The notes under the pieces were generated by a model. It was not told the origin of the DNA. It saw nothing but the letters and a program-made list of their open reading frames with translations, and did not search any database. Below, one piece after another: positions 8,930-15,644 of a stretch of 39,319 bases of DNA (within the stretch, counting starts at the first letter, position 1; each line of letters opens with the position of its first letter). Source of the DNA: Scytonema sp. RU_4_4 (GTDB lineage: Bacteria > Cyanobacteriota > Cyanobacteriia > Cyanobacteriales > Nostocaceae); contig JAAUSC010000046.1 of the NCBI GenBank assembly GCA_012031965.1, forward strand, positions 1 to 39,319, given 5' to 3'. The translations under genes were made by a program, and so were the position numbers.

Positions 8930-10564
8930 ATGAAGGGTTATGTCATGCCTTTAGAGAAGTCTGTTCCTAAGAACACGACTCGAAGAACCCCCTACGTTCC
9001 GCGCCATCATCGACGCATCCTCTGCATATTTCCCAAATACAGCCGCTCATTTGGAACCTTTCACCATGCATACCCATTGAGAGGTCATGTTCGGGCTTTT
9101 ATGCCACCACAAGGGATTTTGGTTGTAACATCCTATTTACCTAAAGAGTGGGAAGTCCGCTTTATTGATGAAAATGTGCAATCAGCAACAAGGGCTGACT
9201 TTCAGTGGGCTGATGTCGTTATTGTGAGTGGGATGCATATCCAACGACCACAGATTAATCAAATTAATGAACTTGCTCATCGAGAGGGCAAAATCACAGT
9301 TGTGGGTGGTCCTTCGGTCTCTGGTTGTCCAGAATATTACCCAGAGTTTGATATTTTACAGATGGGTGAATTGGGCGATGCAACTGACCAAATGATTGAG
9401 TATTTGGATTTGCATAGCAATCGCCCCAAAGAGCAAATCCGCTTTGAAACCAAAGAACGATTACCCCTGAGTGAATTTCCCATTCCGGCTTATCACCTGC
9501 TGAATTTCGATCAATATTTTCTTGGCAATATTCAGTTCTCCAGTGGTTGCCCTTATCACTGTGAGTTTTGTGATATACCTGCATTATATGGAAACAACCC
9601 TCGTCTCAAGACTCCAGAGCAAGTTCTCGCTGAACTAGATGCGATGCTGGAATATGGCAATCCAGGGGCAGTATATTTTGTCGATGATAACTTTGTGGGT
9701 AATCGCCGTGCTGTCATGCAGTTGCTTCCTCACCTAATTGACTGGCAAAAGCGCAATGGATATCCCATTCAATTTGCTTGCGAAGCCACATTGAATTTGG
9801 CGCAAAGTCCCAAACTTTTGGAAATGATGCGCGAGGCATATTTTTGTACAGTTTTCTGTGGTATTGAAACCCCAGAATCTGAAGCTCTTGAAGCTATTTC
9901 CAAAACTCACAACCTTAGTATGCCGATTCTTGACGCGATTAAGGTGTTAAATAGCTATGGCATGGAAGTGGTATCCGGAATCATCATTGGGTTTGACACA
10001 GATACACCAGAAACCGCAGACAAAATTCTGGAATTTATTCGTGTGTCTCAAATTCCTATGTTGACAATTAACCTACTTCATGCATTACCAAAAACTCCAT
10101 TGTGGAGCAGGTTAGAAAAAGCAGGACGCCTTGTGTTTGATGAAAATCGCGAGTCCAATATCAAGTTTTTAATGCCTTATGAACAGGTTGTTGAGATGTG
10201 GCGTCGCTGCGTCACAACTGCATATGAACCAGAATTCTTATATCAGCGGTATGCCTACAATATGGAGCATACCTACTCTAATCGGATAGAGGTTCCTAAT
10301 AGTCCTGCTCGTGCTTCTTGGGCAAATATTAAGAAAGGTTTAACAATTATGAGCAATATCTTGCTGCGGGTAGGTATATTGGGCAACTATCGCAAGACTT
10401 TTTGGAACATGGCATTACCAGCATTGAAAGCTGGTAAAATCGAGCAACTGATTCACGTTGGATTAGTCGGACACCATCTGATTAAGTTCACTCAGGAATG
10501 CGCCAAAAACGAAGAATCAGCTTCTTTCTATTCCCAAAAAATACGCAAGATCGTTCACACTTGA
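8930..10564 (+). CDS. B12-binding-domain radical SAM enzyme (DUF4070 type)
   Basis: About 544 residues. The N-terminal part has a cobalamin-binding-like Rossmann fold (RRILCIFPKYSRSFG, then VRFIDENVQSATRADFQWADVVIVSGM and ITVVGGPSVSG). The radical SAM core has the 4Fe-4S cluster motif CPYHCEFC (C207, C211, C214), VYFVDDNFVGN and FCGIETPESEALE. The C-terminal half (NLLHALPKTPLWSRL onward) resembles the DUF4070 tail. Such enzymes make radical-mediated changes, often on lipids or natural products. It does not resemble HpnJ, the hopanoid radical SAM enzyme, at its N-terminus. It sits between a lipid-type glycosyltransferase and a CDP-alcohol phosphatidyltransferase, so a lipid substrate is inferred. 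The reaction is unknown. Confidence 0.87.
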   Translation: MKGYVMPLEKSVPKNTTRRTPYVPRHHRRILCIFPKYSRSFGTFHHAYPLRGHVRAFMPPQGILVVTSYLPKEWEVRFIDENVQSATRADFQWADVVIVSGMHIQRPQINQINELAHREGKITVVGGPSVSGCPEYYPEFDILQMGELGDATDQMIEYLDLHSNRPKEQIRFETKERLPLSEFPIPAYHLLNFDQYFLGNIQFSSGCPYHCEFCDIPALYGNNPRLKTPEQVLAELDAMLEYGNPGAVYFVDDNFVGNRRAVMQLLPHLIDWQKRNGYPIQFACEATLNLAQSPKLLEMMREAYFCTVFCGIETPESEALEAISKTHNLSMPILDAIKVLNSYGMEVVSGIIIGFDTDTPETADKILEFIRVSQIPMLTINLLHALPKTPLWSRLEKAGRLVFDENRESNIKFLMPYEQVVEMWRRCVTTAYEPEFLYQRYAYNMEHTYSNRIEVPNSPARASWANIKKGLTIMSNILLRVGILGNYRKTFWNMALPALKAGKIEQLIHVGLVGHHLIKFTQECAKNEESASFYSQKIRKIVHT

Positions 10565-10572
10565 CCATACCT

Positions 10573-11181
10573 ATGACCAAAAAATCTTGGGATGCCCAAC
10601 TTGCTTATTGGTTAGTGAAACCTTTGAAAGATAGTTGGATACATCCCAATCATCTCACTACAGTCAGGCTGGTGACTGGGCTTTTGGCAACAGCAGCGTT
10701 AGCAATTGGTAGCCTAACCTGGGCTAATATCGGGGCTTGGCTGTTCGTATTATCGAATTTTCTTGATCACACAGATGGTGAATTGGCTCGGCTCAGCGAG
10801 AAGAGCAGCAAATGGGGACACCAGTACGATCTCGCGAGTGATGCAATCATCCACGTTCTGTTGTTTGTGGGTATTGGGTATGGTTTGATGAACAGCGAAC
10901 TTGGTTGGTGGGCATTGCTTATGGGTATAATATCCGGCGTTTCTGTTGCTTACATTTTCCACTTGCGCAATGAGATGGAACAGCAACTCGGTAAAGATGA
11001 AACCCGTCAACCCAATTTCGCGGGTTTTGATATCGAAGACATACTGTATTTGTTTCCGGTTGTGACTTTATTCAATGGACTAGTACCGTTGTTAATCGCA
11101 GCCACTATTGGTGCGCCAATCTTTGCAGTATTTTCCTTTTGGCAGTACCGCTCGCTTCTACAGTCTGAACCGCAACAATAA
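10573..11181 (+). CDS. CDP-alcohol phosphatidyltransferase
   Basis: A 202-residue integral membrane enzyme with the complete family motif D-G-x2-A-R-x8-G-x3-D-x3-D: D68, G69, A72, R73, G82, D86 and D90, all at exact spacing. Enzymes of this family swap CMP of a CDP-alcohol for another hydroxyl, making phospholipids or aminoalcohol headgroups. Hydrophobic helices flank the motif. I take the ATG at 10573, 8 bases after the radical SAM stop. The frame is open to 10498, but that would overlap the previous gene by 67 bases with an implausible Arg/Lys/Phe-rich leader. Its two substrates cannot be told from sequence. As the third gene of the operon it probably makes or uses a phospho-lipid handled by its neighbours. 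Confidence 0.88.
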   Translation: MTKKSWDAQLAYWLVKPLKDSWIHPNHLTTVRLVTGLLATAALAIGSLTWANIGAWLFVLSNFLDHTDGELARLSEKSSKWGHQYDLASDAIIHVLLFVGIGYGLMNSELGWWALLMGIISGVSVAYIFHLRNEMEQQLGKDETRQPNFAGFDIEDILYLFPVVTLFNGLVPLLIAATIGAPIFAVFSFWQYRSLLQSEPQQ

Positions 11182-11222
11182 GAAGCGCGCCACGTATGTT
11201 GAAATTCTTTTCTGAACGCGAA

Positions 11223-11253
11223 CTAGAAACCTTTAAGCAACAAGGATTTCTAG
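11223..11253. terminator. Possible hairpin between convergent genes
   Basis: CTAGAAA (11223-11229) pairs with TTTCTAG (11247-11253), extended by CC/GG with one bulge. There is no long T-tract. It lies between the convergent CDP-alcohol transferase and BlaI genes and may end one or both transcripts. Confidence 0.4.
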
Positions 11254-11262
11254 CGCTTATGA

Positions 11263-11676
11263 TTACTCCCTAACTGGGCGAAGTGCTTGTATTTTTTGGG
11301 CGATCGCCTCAAACTGTTCCACACTAGCTTGCTCTAAGCTGTCAGCAAAGACTGCAACCACATCCGGATTTCCTACCGCTAAAAATTGATGCAACTGCTC
11401 ATGAGTCTGGAGTATCCCCGCCTCCTCCTGAGATACTAGTGCTCGCCATCTGAAAATCCGACCTTCTTTTTCGCGAGTCAGCCAACCTTTTTGAGTCAAA
11501 CGTTTGAGGATAGTTGTTACTGAAGCATAAGTTAGTTGTCGCTCTGGATCAATTAGAATCTGTTCATGCAGATCTTTAACGGTAGCGCTACCAAGTTTCC
11601 AAATAATGTGCAAAATCTCTTTCTCCAAAGAACCTAGGGAAAGTTGCTTAGGACGATAGTTAGGTAAAGGAGACAT
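11263..11676 (-). CDS. BlaI/MecI/CopY-family transcriptional repressor
   Basis: 137 residues with the winged-helix DNA-binding domain of the family: LGSLEKEILHIIWKLGSATV, then DLHEQI and TYASVTTILKRLTQKGWLTREKEGR, followed by a C-terminal dimerisation helix region. Family members bind TACAnnTGTA-like operators and are inactivated by a BlaR-type membrane protease or by copper. In cyanobacteria a BlaI-type repressor (PetR, with protease PetP) controls the copper-dependent switch between plastocyanin and cytochrome c6. The petJ gene lies 1.4 kb away on the same strand, which makes that role attractive, but no BlaR/PetP-like protease gene is in the window. The family is secure; the PetR role is inference. 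Confidence 0.88.
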   Translation of the reverse strand: MSPLPNYRPKQLSLGSLEKEILHIIWKLGSATVKDLHEQILIDPERQLTYASVTTILKRLTQKGWLTREKEGRIFRWRALVSQEEAGILQTHEQLHQFLAVGNPDVVAVFADSLEQASVEQFEAIAQKIQALRPVRE

Positions 11677-11732
11677 TGAGTTGCTTCCAAACTGTGTGGA
11701 GGGGACACAGAGCTATTACCGCTCTTGCGGAA

Positions 11733-11767
11733 TTCCAAATTCCAAATTCCAAATTCCAAATTCCAAA
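11733..11767. repeat. Short tandem heptamer repeat (TTCCAAA)x5
   Basis: Five perfect head-to-tail copies of TTCCAAA occupy 35 bases between the TPR gene and the blaI-like gene. It is the kind of short tandemly repeated repetitive (STRR) sequence scattered through heterocystous cyanobacterial genomes. It lies just upstream of the repressor start (11676). Confidence 0.9.
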
Positions 11768-11828
11768 TACTTGAAATACAAGGTTTTTGAGTGTTTGAAA
11801 TGGTAGCTTTATTTCCACGCCCCGTGTA

Positions 11829-12788
11829 CTAGGGTATGAAAAATGGGGTGTCTTGACGCCAAATAAGAGCAATTTCTGATAAGGTTAGAAGTTGTTGTCG
11901 TAAATTTTGAAGGTAATCTAAAGTTTTGTCGTATGCCACAGTTTCTCCTATTGAAGCGAAGTATTTAACTGCCTTTTGTAAGTCTGCAATTGCAATTTGT
12001 TCATAACCAAGCTGATGGTAGGCTATACCCCGGTTAAGATAAGCTTGGGCATTGGTTGGGTGAAGTTTTAGCGATTCAGTAAAATCTCTAATTGCACAAA
12101 AGTTATCCCCACTTCTACCACAAGCACAACCCCGATTGTAGTAAGCTCTGTAGTCATTGGAATTCAGACGAATTGCCTTTGAGAAGTCAAGCATGGCGAA
12201 TTGTAAGTCCGACAACTGAAAATGAGCAAGCCCTCGGTCATTGTAGATATCCGCCAGAAGTAAATTGGATGTCTGAGGAATTTGAGTTAATGCCAGATTA
12301 TAATCTGATATTGCTTGTTGGTAATTCCCCAGCATGGCGTGGGTGACCCCTCGGTTGTAGTAAGCTCTGAAATCATAGGGTTTAAGTACAATGACTTGAT
12401 TGTTATCAGCAATTGCTGCTTGATAATCTCCTTGTCTTAAGTGGGCAAGTCCCCGATTGAGATATACTTCAACATTGTTAGGTGTAAAATTTAGAGCTTT
12501 ATTGCAATCGGCGATCGCATTCTGATAATCTGCTAATTGAAGATAAGCAAGACATCGATTGCTGTAAGCTGCAGCAAAATCGCTTTTGAACCTAATCGCT
12601 TCAGAGAAATCTGTCATAGCTTCTTGGTAATTGCTGTTTTGCATCTTTTGTACCCCCAACTTGAAAAAGTCGCTTGCTGTGATATCGGTGTTGGGGTTAG
12701 GTGATGAGTATACGGGTGAAGCGAGAAAACAACAGGCGAGTGCAACAGCAATACCAAAATTGAGAATCAATTGAAACAAGCCACTCAT
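11829..12788 (-). CDS. Secreted/periplasmic TPR-repeat protein
   Basis: 319 residues. The first about 29 form a signal peptide (LILNFGIAVALACCFLASPVYS, cleavage expected near VYSS). The rest is a run of about seven tetratricopeptide repeats with the usual W/Y-G-A-Y-A-F-P pattern, e.g. YQNAIADCNKALNFTPNN, YQAAIADNNQVIVLKPYD and LQFAMLDFSKAIRLNSND, mostly at 34-residue spacing; one insert, near QIPQTSNLLLADIYNDRG, widens the spacing. TPR arrays are protein-docking scaffolds, and no catalytic domain is present. It lies between petJ and the blaI-like gene, all on the minus strand, but a 270-base gap with a perfect palindrome separates it from petJ, so it probably has its own promoter. The partner is unknown. 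Confidence 0.85.
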   Translation of the reverse strand: MSGLFQLILNFGIAVALACCFLASPVYSSPNPNTDITASDFFKLGVQKMQNSNYQEAMTDFSEAIRFKSDFAAAYSNRCLAYLQLADYQNAIADCNKALNFTPNNVEVYLNRGLAHLRQGDYQAAIADNNQVIVLKPYDFRAYYNRGVTHAMLGNYQQAISDYNLALTQIPQTSNLLLADIYNDRGLAHFQLSDLQFAMLDFSKAIRLNSNDYRAYYNRGCACGRSGDNFCAIRDFTESLKLHPTNAQAYLNRGIAYHQLGYEQIAIADLQKAVKYFASIGETVAYDKTLDYLQNLRQQLLTLSEIALIWRQDTPFFIP

Positions 12789-12823
12789 AAGTGTTTCTCA
12801 CGTTGCAAGGACAACCGAAGCCG

Positions 12824-12847
12824 TAGGTAAGGCATATGCCTTACCTA
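12824..12847. repeat. 24-bp perfect palindrome upstream of the TPR gene
   Basis: TAGGTAAGGCATATGCCTTACCTA is an uninterrupted 24-base palindrome 36 bases upstream of the TPR start codon, on the petJ-distal side. It has no loop or T-tract, so it looks more like a dimeric-regulator operator or repeat core than a terminator. Confidence 0.75.
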
Positions 12848-12935
12848 GCTATTTGCAGAACAACAGCCTTATTCGGGCTTTACAAAGAGGACGCTCTGAC
12901 GCTTGAGACGCGGTGACACCTAGAGTTGCCAGTAT

Positions 12936-12975
12936 CTCCGTTGACGGAGGGGGTGGTTCAAGCCCGCTTCTTGTG
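12936..12975. repeat. Intergenic palindromic repeat (CTCCGT/ACGGAG with GGTTCAAGCCC)
   Basis: CTCCGT (12936-12941) faces ACGGAG (12944-12949), followed by GGGGTGGTTCAAGCCC. The second part is the reverse complement of a motif seen at 18680-18692 (GGGCTTGAACC), so the two intergenic regions share a dispersed repeat. It lies in the gap after petJ. Confidence 0.55.
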
Positions 12976-13061
12976 GACGGAATCTTTTTCTGAGGTAGGT
13001 TGAAACTTTGCTCTTTGTGGGCAACTCTTCCTCCCTGCATCTTTGTGTCAGAGTGTCAAGT

Positions 13062-13397
13062 TCATTTCCATCCCTTATCGGCTTTTCCCAACACGTATGC
13101 TGCGACATCTTCAATTTGTTCGGGTTTCAAACGACCTTTGAAGGCGGGCATGGCATTTTTACCTTTTGTCACTTGGGCGATAATAGCTTCCTCTGAGTAC
13201 ATGCCATACTTTTCCAAAGCGTCTTTATTCAAGGTTTTGTTGGCTTGAACGAGATTTTTCCCACCCGCATGACAAGAAGCGCAATTAGCACTGAAGATTT
13301 TTGCTCCTTTATCTGCATCTCCTGCAAGGGCTGGACGATTGAAGGCAAAGGTAAAAATTGCGATGCCCAGCAACAATACTGAAAGAAATTTTTTCAT
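13062..13397 (-). CDS. petJ: Cytochrome c6 (soluble photosynthetic electron carrier)
   Basis: 111-residue precursor. A signal peptide ([19 protein letters not shown]...PALA, cleavage after residue 25) directs it to the thylakoid lumen/periplasm. The mature part begins [10 protein letters not shown] and has the heme site CASCH (C39, C42, H43) and the axial Met83 in [10 protein letters not shown]. The C-terminal [15 protein letters not shown] is typical of cytochrome c6. The protein carries electrons from cytochrome b6f to photosystem I or to oxidase, and replaces plastocyanin under low copper in many cyanobacteria. A BlaI-type repressor gene lies 1.4 kb downstream, a possible copper-linked regulator. 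No clear TACAnnTGTA box was seen upstream of the start. Confidence 0.95.
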   Translation of the reverse strand: MKKFLSVLLLGIAIFTFAFNRPALAGDADKGAKIFSANCASCHAGGKNLVQANKTLNKDALEKYGMYSEEAIIAQVTKGKNAMPAFKGRLKPEQIEDVAAYVLGKADKGWK

Positions 13398-13488
13398 TTT
13401 GTGTTCTGTCTCTACAAAAAAGGCTTATTCGGTAGAATTTCCTTCATCATTCTCTTGTTCCTTACACCTGGCGTCAAAAGACAGGTTG

Positions 13489-14547
13489 TCATACTTCGCT
13501 TTTACCTTGCATTAACCAAATGAAAAAGGGAGCGCCAAACAGTGCTGTGATAATACCAATGGGAAGTTCCTCGGGCGCAACCAGAGTCCGTGCCAATACA
13601 TCCGCCCAAATTAGGAAAATTCCACCCAATAGCAGGCTTACAGGTAATACGCGGCGATGATCTGAGCCGACGAGGAAGCGGACACTGTGAGGAATCATCA
13701 GCCCGACGAAGCCAATCACACCACTGACGGCAACTATGACACCTGTTAACAGTGATGTCACTAAGAATAATTGCTTGCGGAAACTATCGGTGTCGGTTCC
13801 CAGAGTCCGGGCTGTTTCTTCACCGATGAGGAGTGCATTGAGCGATCGCGTTTGAAGTAACAAGTATCCCAGCCCAACTAACAAAGCCAGCACTGGCAAG
13901 ATCAGGTCTGCCCACTTTGTTCCCGAAAGTCCCCCCAACAACCAGAACAATACTCGTCGTGTAGCTTCGCCACTTCCGGCTTTGATAGCCAAGAAACTCG
14001 TTATCGCCTCAAACAGATACGATACTGTTACACCAACTAGGATTAAGCGTGTGGAACAGAGGCGTCCTTGTCGTCGTGCTAAGAAGAAAACAACAACGAA
14101 TGCTAACAGCGCACCGAGGAAAGCCCCAACGGAGATTGCATACATGCCAAAAAATGAGAAAACACCGAACAGGATGACTAAAACAGCACCCACCGATGCA
14201 CCAGAGGAAACACCGAGAATGAAGGGGTCAGCGAGGGGATTTCGCACCAGTGCTTGCATAGTGACACCAACCACTGATAGTCCAGCACCCACAAAAAAAG
14301 CCAGCAACACACGCGGAAAGCGGATGAGCCAGACAATTTGAACTTGTGCTTGTGTCCAGTCTCCTGTAACTTTTGGAAAAACTTGAGATAAGGCTATCTG
14401 CCATACCCTCAAAGGGGAAATAGGCACAGGTCCAATCATCACCGCCAAAGTCATAGAAACTAATAACATCACAAGCATTACCACCGTTAGCAGCTTGTAA
14501 CGTTGCTGCTTGTTTTTTCTCAGATGCTTTGGTACTGGATTAATCAT
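13489..14547 (-). CDS. FecCD/BtuC-family ABC permease (iron-siderophore type)
   Basis: 352 residues with about ten hydrophobic helices. Family hallmarks are WLIRFPRVLLAFFVGAGLSVVGVTMQALVRNPLADPFILGVSSGASVGA in the first third (the conserved R-x-P-R and NPLA-P-x-x-LG blocks), LLIGEETARTLG (the loop that contacts the ATPase) and GVIGFVGLMIPHSVRFLVGSDHR near the C-terminus. It forms the inner-membrane channel for ferric siderophores, heme or cobalamin. It is the third gene of a TonB receptor - binding protein - permease operon. The expected FecE/BtuD-type ATPase is absent downstream (petJ follows), so the transporter must borrow an ATPase from elsewhere. The start overlaps an ATTAGTC tandem repeat. 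Confidence 0.93.
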   Translation of the reverse strand: MINPVPKHLRKNKQQRYKLLTVVMLVMLLVSMTLAVMIGPVPISPLRVWQIALSQVFPKVTGDWTQAQVQIVWLIRFPRVLLAFFVGAGLSVVGVTMQALVRNPLADPFILGVSSGASVGAVLVILFGVFSFFGMYAISVGAFLGALLAFVVVFFLARRQGRLCSTRLILVGVTVSYLFEAITSFLAIKAGSGEATRRVLFWLLGGLSGTKWADLILPVLALLVGLGYLLLQTRSLNALLIGEETARTLGTDTDSFRKQLFLVTSLLTGVIVAVSGVIGFVGLMIPHSVRFLVGSDHRRVLPVSLLLGGIFLIWADVLARTLVAPEELPIGIITALFGAPFFIWLMQGKSEV

Positions 14548-14573
14548 TAGTCATTGTTCATTAGTCATTAGTC
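14546..14573. repeat. Short tandem heptamer repeat (ATTAGTC type, 4 units)
   Basis: Four consecutive heptamers read ATTAGTC, ATTGTTC, ATTAGTC, ATTAGTC. They fill much of the 45-base gap between the binding-protein and permease genes and touch the permease start codon, so the array replaces the usual ribosome-binding region. Confidence 0.85.
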
Positions 14574-14592
14574 TCCTTGTCCCCTCAACCCA

Positions 14593-15621
14593 TCATTTAA
14601 ACCTCTCTGGGTACAAAGCCTCTGCTAATTGTCTCACTCCTGTGATATTCCGAATTCCTGGCATCGTGTAGCTGAAGCCCAAGACAATGAATTTATCTTG
14701 TTGCACTGCTTTTAGCTGGGAGTAAGCAGGGTTTGATTTAAGCAACCGCCGCTTCTCCTCAGCAGGTGACCAGCTAGCATCGATGAGAACAATCACATCG
14801 GGTTGACGTGCAATGACATCTTCCCAATTAACTCTCACCCATGCTTCTTTTTTCTGGATATCTTTGAAAATATTTTCTCCACCTGCTAGTTCAATGATGT
14901 GATTTGGCATTCCCCAGTTAGAGACAGTTAGAGGAGGGTCTTCGGAATCGTACCAAAATATACGCTTCTTGGTTGTCACCTTGCCTAGCTTTTGTTGAGT
15001 TTCTTGTAGTTGTGCTTGCAATTGAGCAATTAACTGCTGTGCCCGTTCTTCTACTCTAAAAATACGCCCAATATCCTTTATCTGCTGATATAAATTCTCC
15101 ATCGTGACACGTGATGGTCTAAGTTCTGGGCGATCGCATTCAATGGGCAGTAAATAAGAGGAAATACCTAATTTAACTAACTCTTCTCGTGAGCCAAGTG
15201 CTTCTTTGGCAAAAGCACTTTCTTCAGTGGTAAACACAAAATCCGGTTCAACCCCCAAAAAAACTTCCCGTGACGGGTACTTCGGCGCTAAAACTCGAAT
15301 TTGCGAATATGCCTGTTGATACTCCGGCAAAATCGGATTATCCAGGTAGGCTGTACCGACCATGTGCTTTTCTAAACCCAGCGCCAGCATGACCTCTGTT
15401 GCAGATTGCATCATCGTGACAGCGCGTTGTGGTGATTGTTTGTAGGTCATCGTCAGATCGCAGTTCTTAAGTGTGACTAGAGTGTATTTTGCTGCTTGTG
15501 AAGCAGTATTAGTTGATTGAACAACATTTCCCTCACACCCTGAAACCAGCATCAGCACTGCTAAGACTGCAATAAAAGGTTGATCTATCCAAATACAGTG
15601 ACGTAATTTACTCACACACAA
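14593..15621 (-). CDS. Iron-siderophore-type ABC substrate-binding lipoprotein
   Basis: 342 residues. A lipoprotein signal ends in the lipobox LVSG-C29. The mature part has the class III binding-protein layout: PQRAVTMMQSATEVMLALGLEKHMVG, LAPKYPSREVFLGVEPDFVFT, a long central helix (about 170-215, Gln-rich), then WGMPNHIIELAGGENIF and WEDVIARQPDVIVLID in the C-terminal lobe. Such proteins deliver ferric siderophores or cobalamin to the FecCD/BtuC permease. It lies 23 bases downstream of the TonB receptor gene and 45 upstream of the permease. The ligand cannot be read from sequence; the receptor next door suggests a ferric siderophore. Confidence 0.9.
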   Translation of the reverse strand: MCVSKLRHCIWIDQPFIAVLAVLMLVSGCEGNVVQSTNTASQAAKYTLVTLKNCDLTMTYKQSPQRAVTMMQSATEVMLALGLEKHMVGTAYLDNPILPEYQQAYSQIRVLAPKYPSREVFLGVEPDFVFTTEESAFAKEALGSREELVKLGISSYLLPIECDRPELRPSRVTMENLYQQIKDIGRIFRVEERAQQLIAQLQAQLQETQQKLGKVTTKKRIFWYDSEDPPLTVSNWGMPNHIIELAGGENIFKDIQKKEAWVRVNWEDVIARQPDVIVLIDASWSPAEEKRRLLKSNPAYSQLKAVQQDKFIVLGFSYTMPGIRNITGVRQLAEALYPERFK

Positions 15622-15644
15622 CTCTCGTTTGAATGCTTCGGGAA

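Noticed and set aside
8930-10564. Assigning the radical SAM gene as hopanoid hpnJ
   Set aside because: The N-terminal region and length do not resemble HpnJ as I know it, and hpnG/hpnH are missing; only the HpnI-like neighbour suggested it.
10498-10572. Longer start for the CDP-alcohol phosphatidyltransferase
   Set aside because: It would overlap the end of the radical SAM gene by 67 bases with an Arg/Lys/Phe-rich leader; the ATG at 10573 gives the expected N-terminus.
11660-11872. 70-codon ORF between the BlaI-like and TPR genes
   Set aside because: Its sequence is largely the translation of the TTCCAAA tandem repeat and it overlaps both neighbours.
12849-13248. Short ORFs around the end of petJ
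   Set aside because: They are antisense or intergenic frames over petJ and a palindromic repeat with no coding features.
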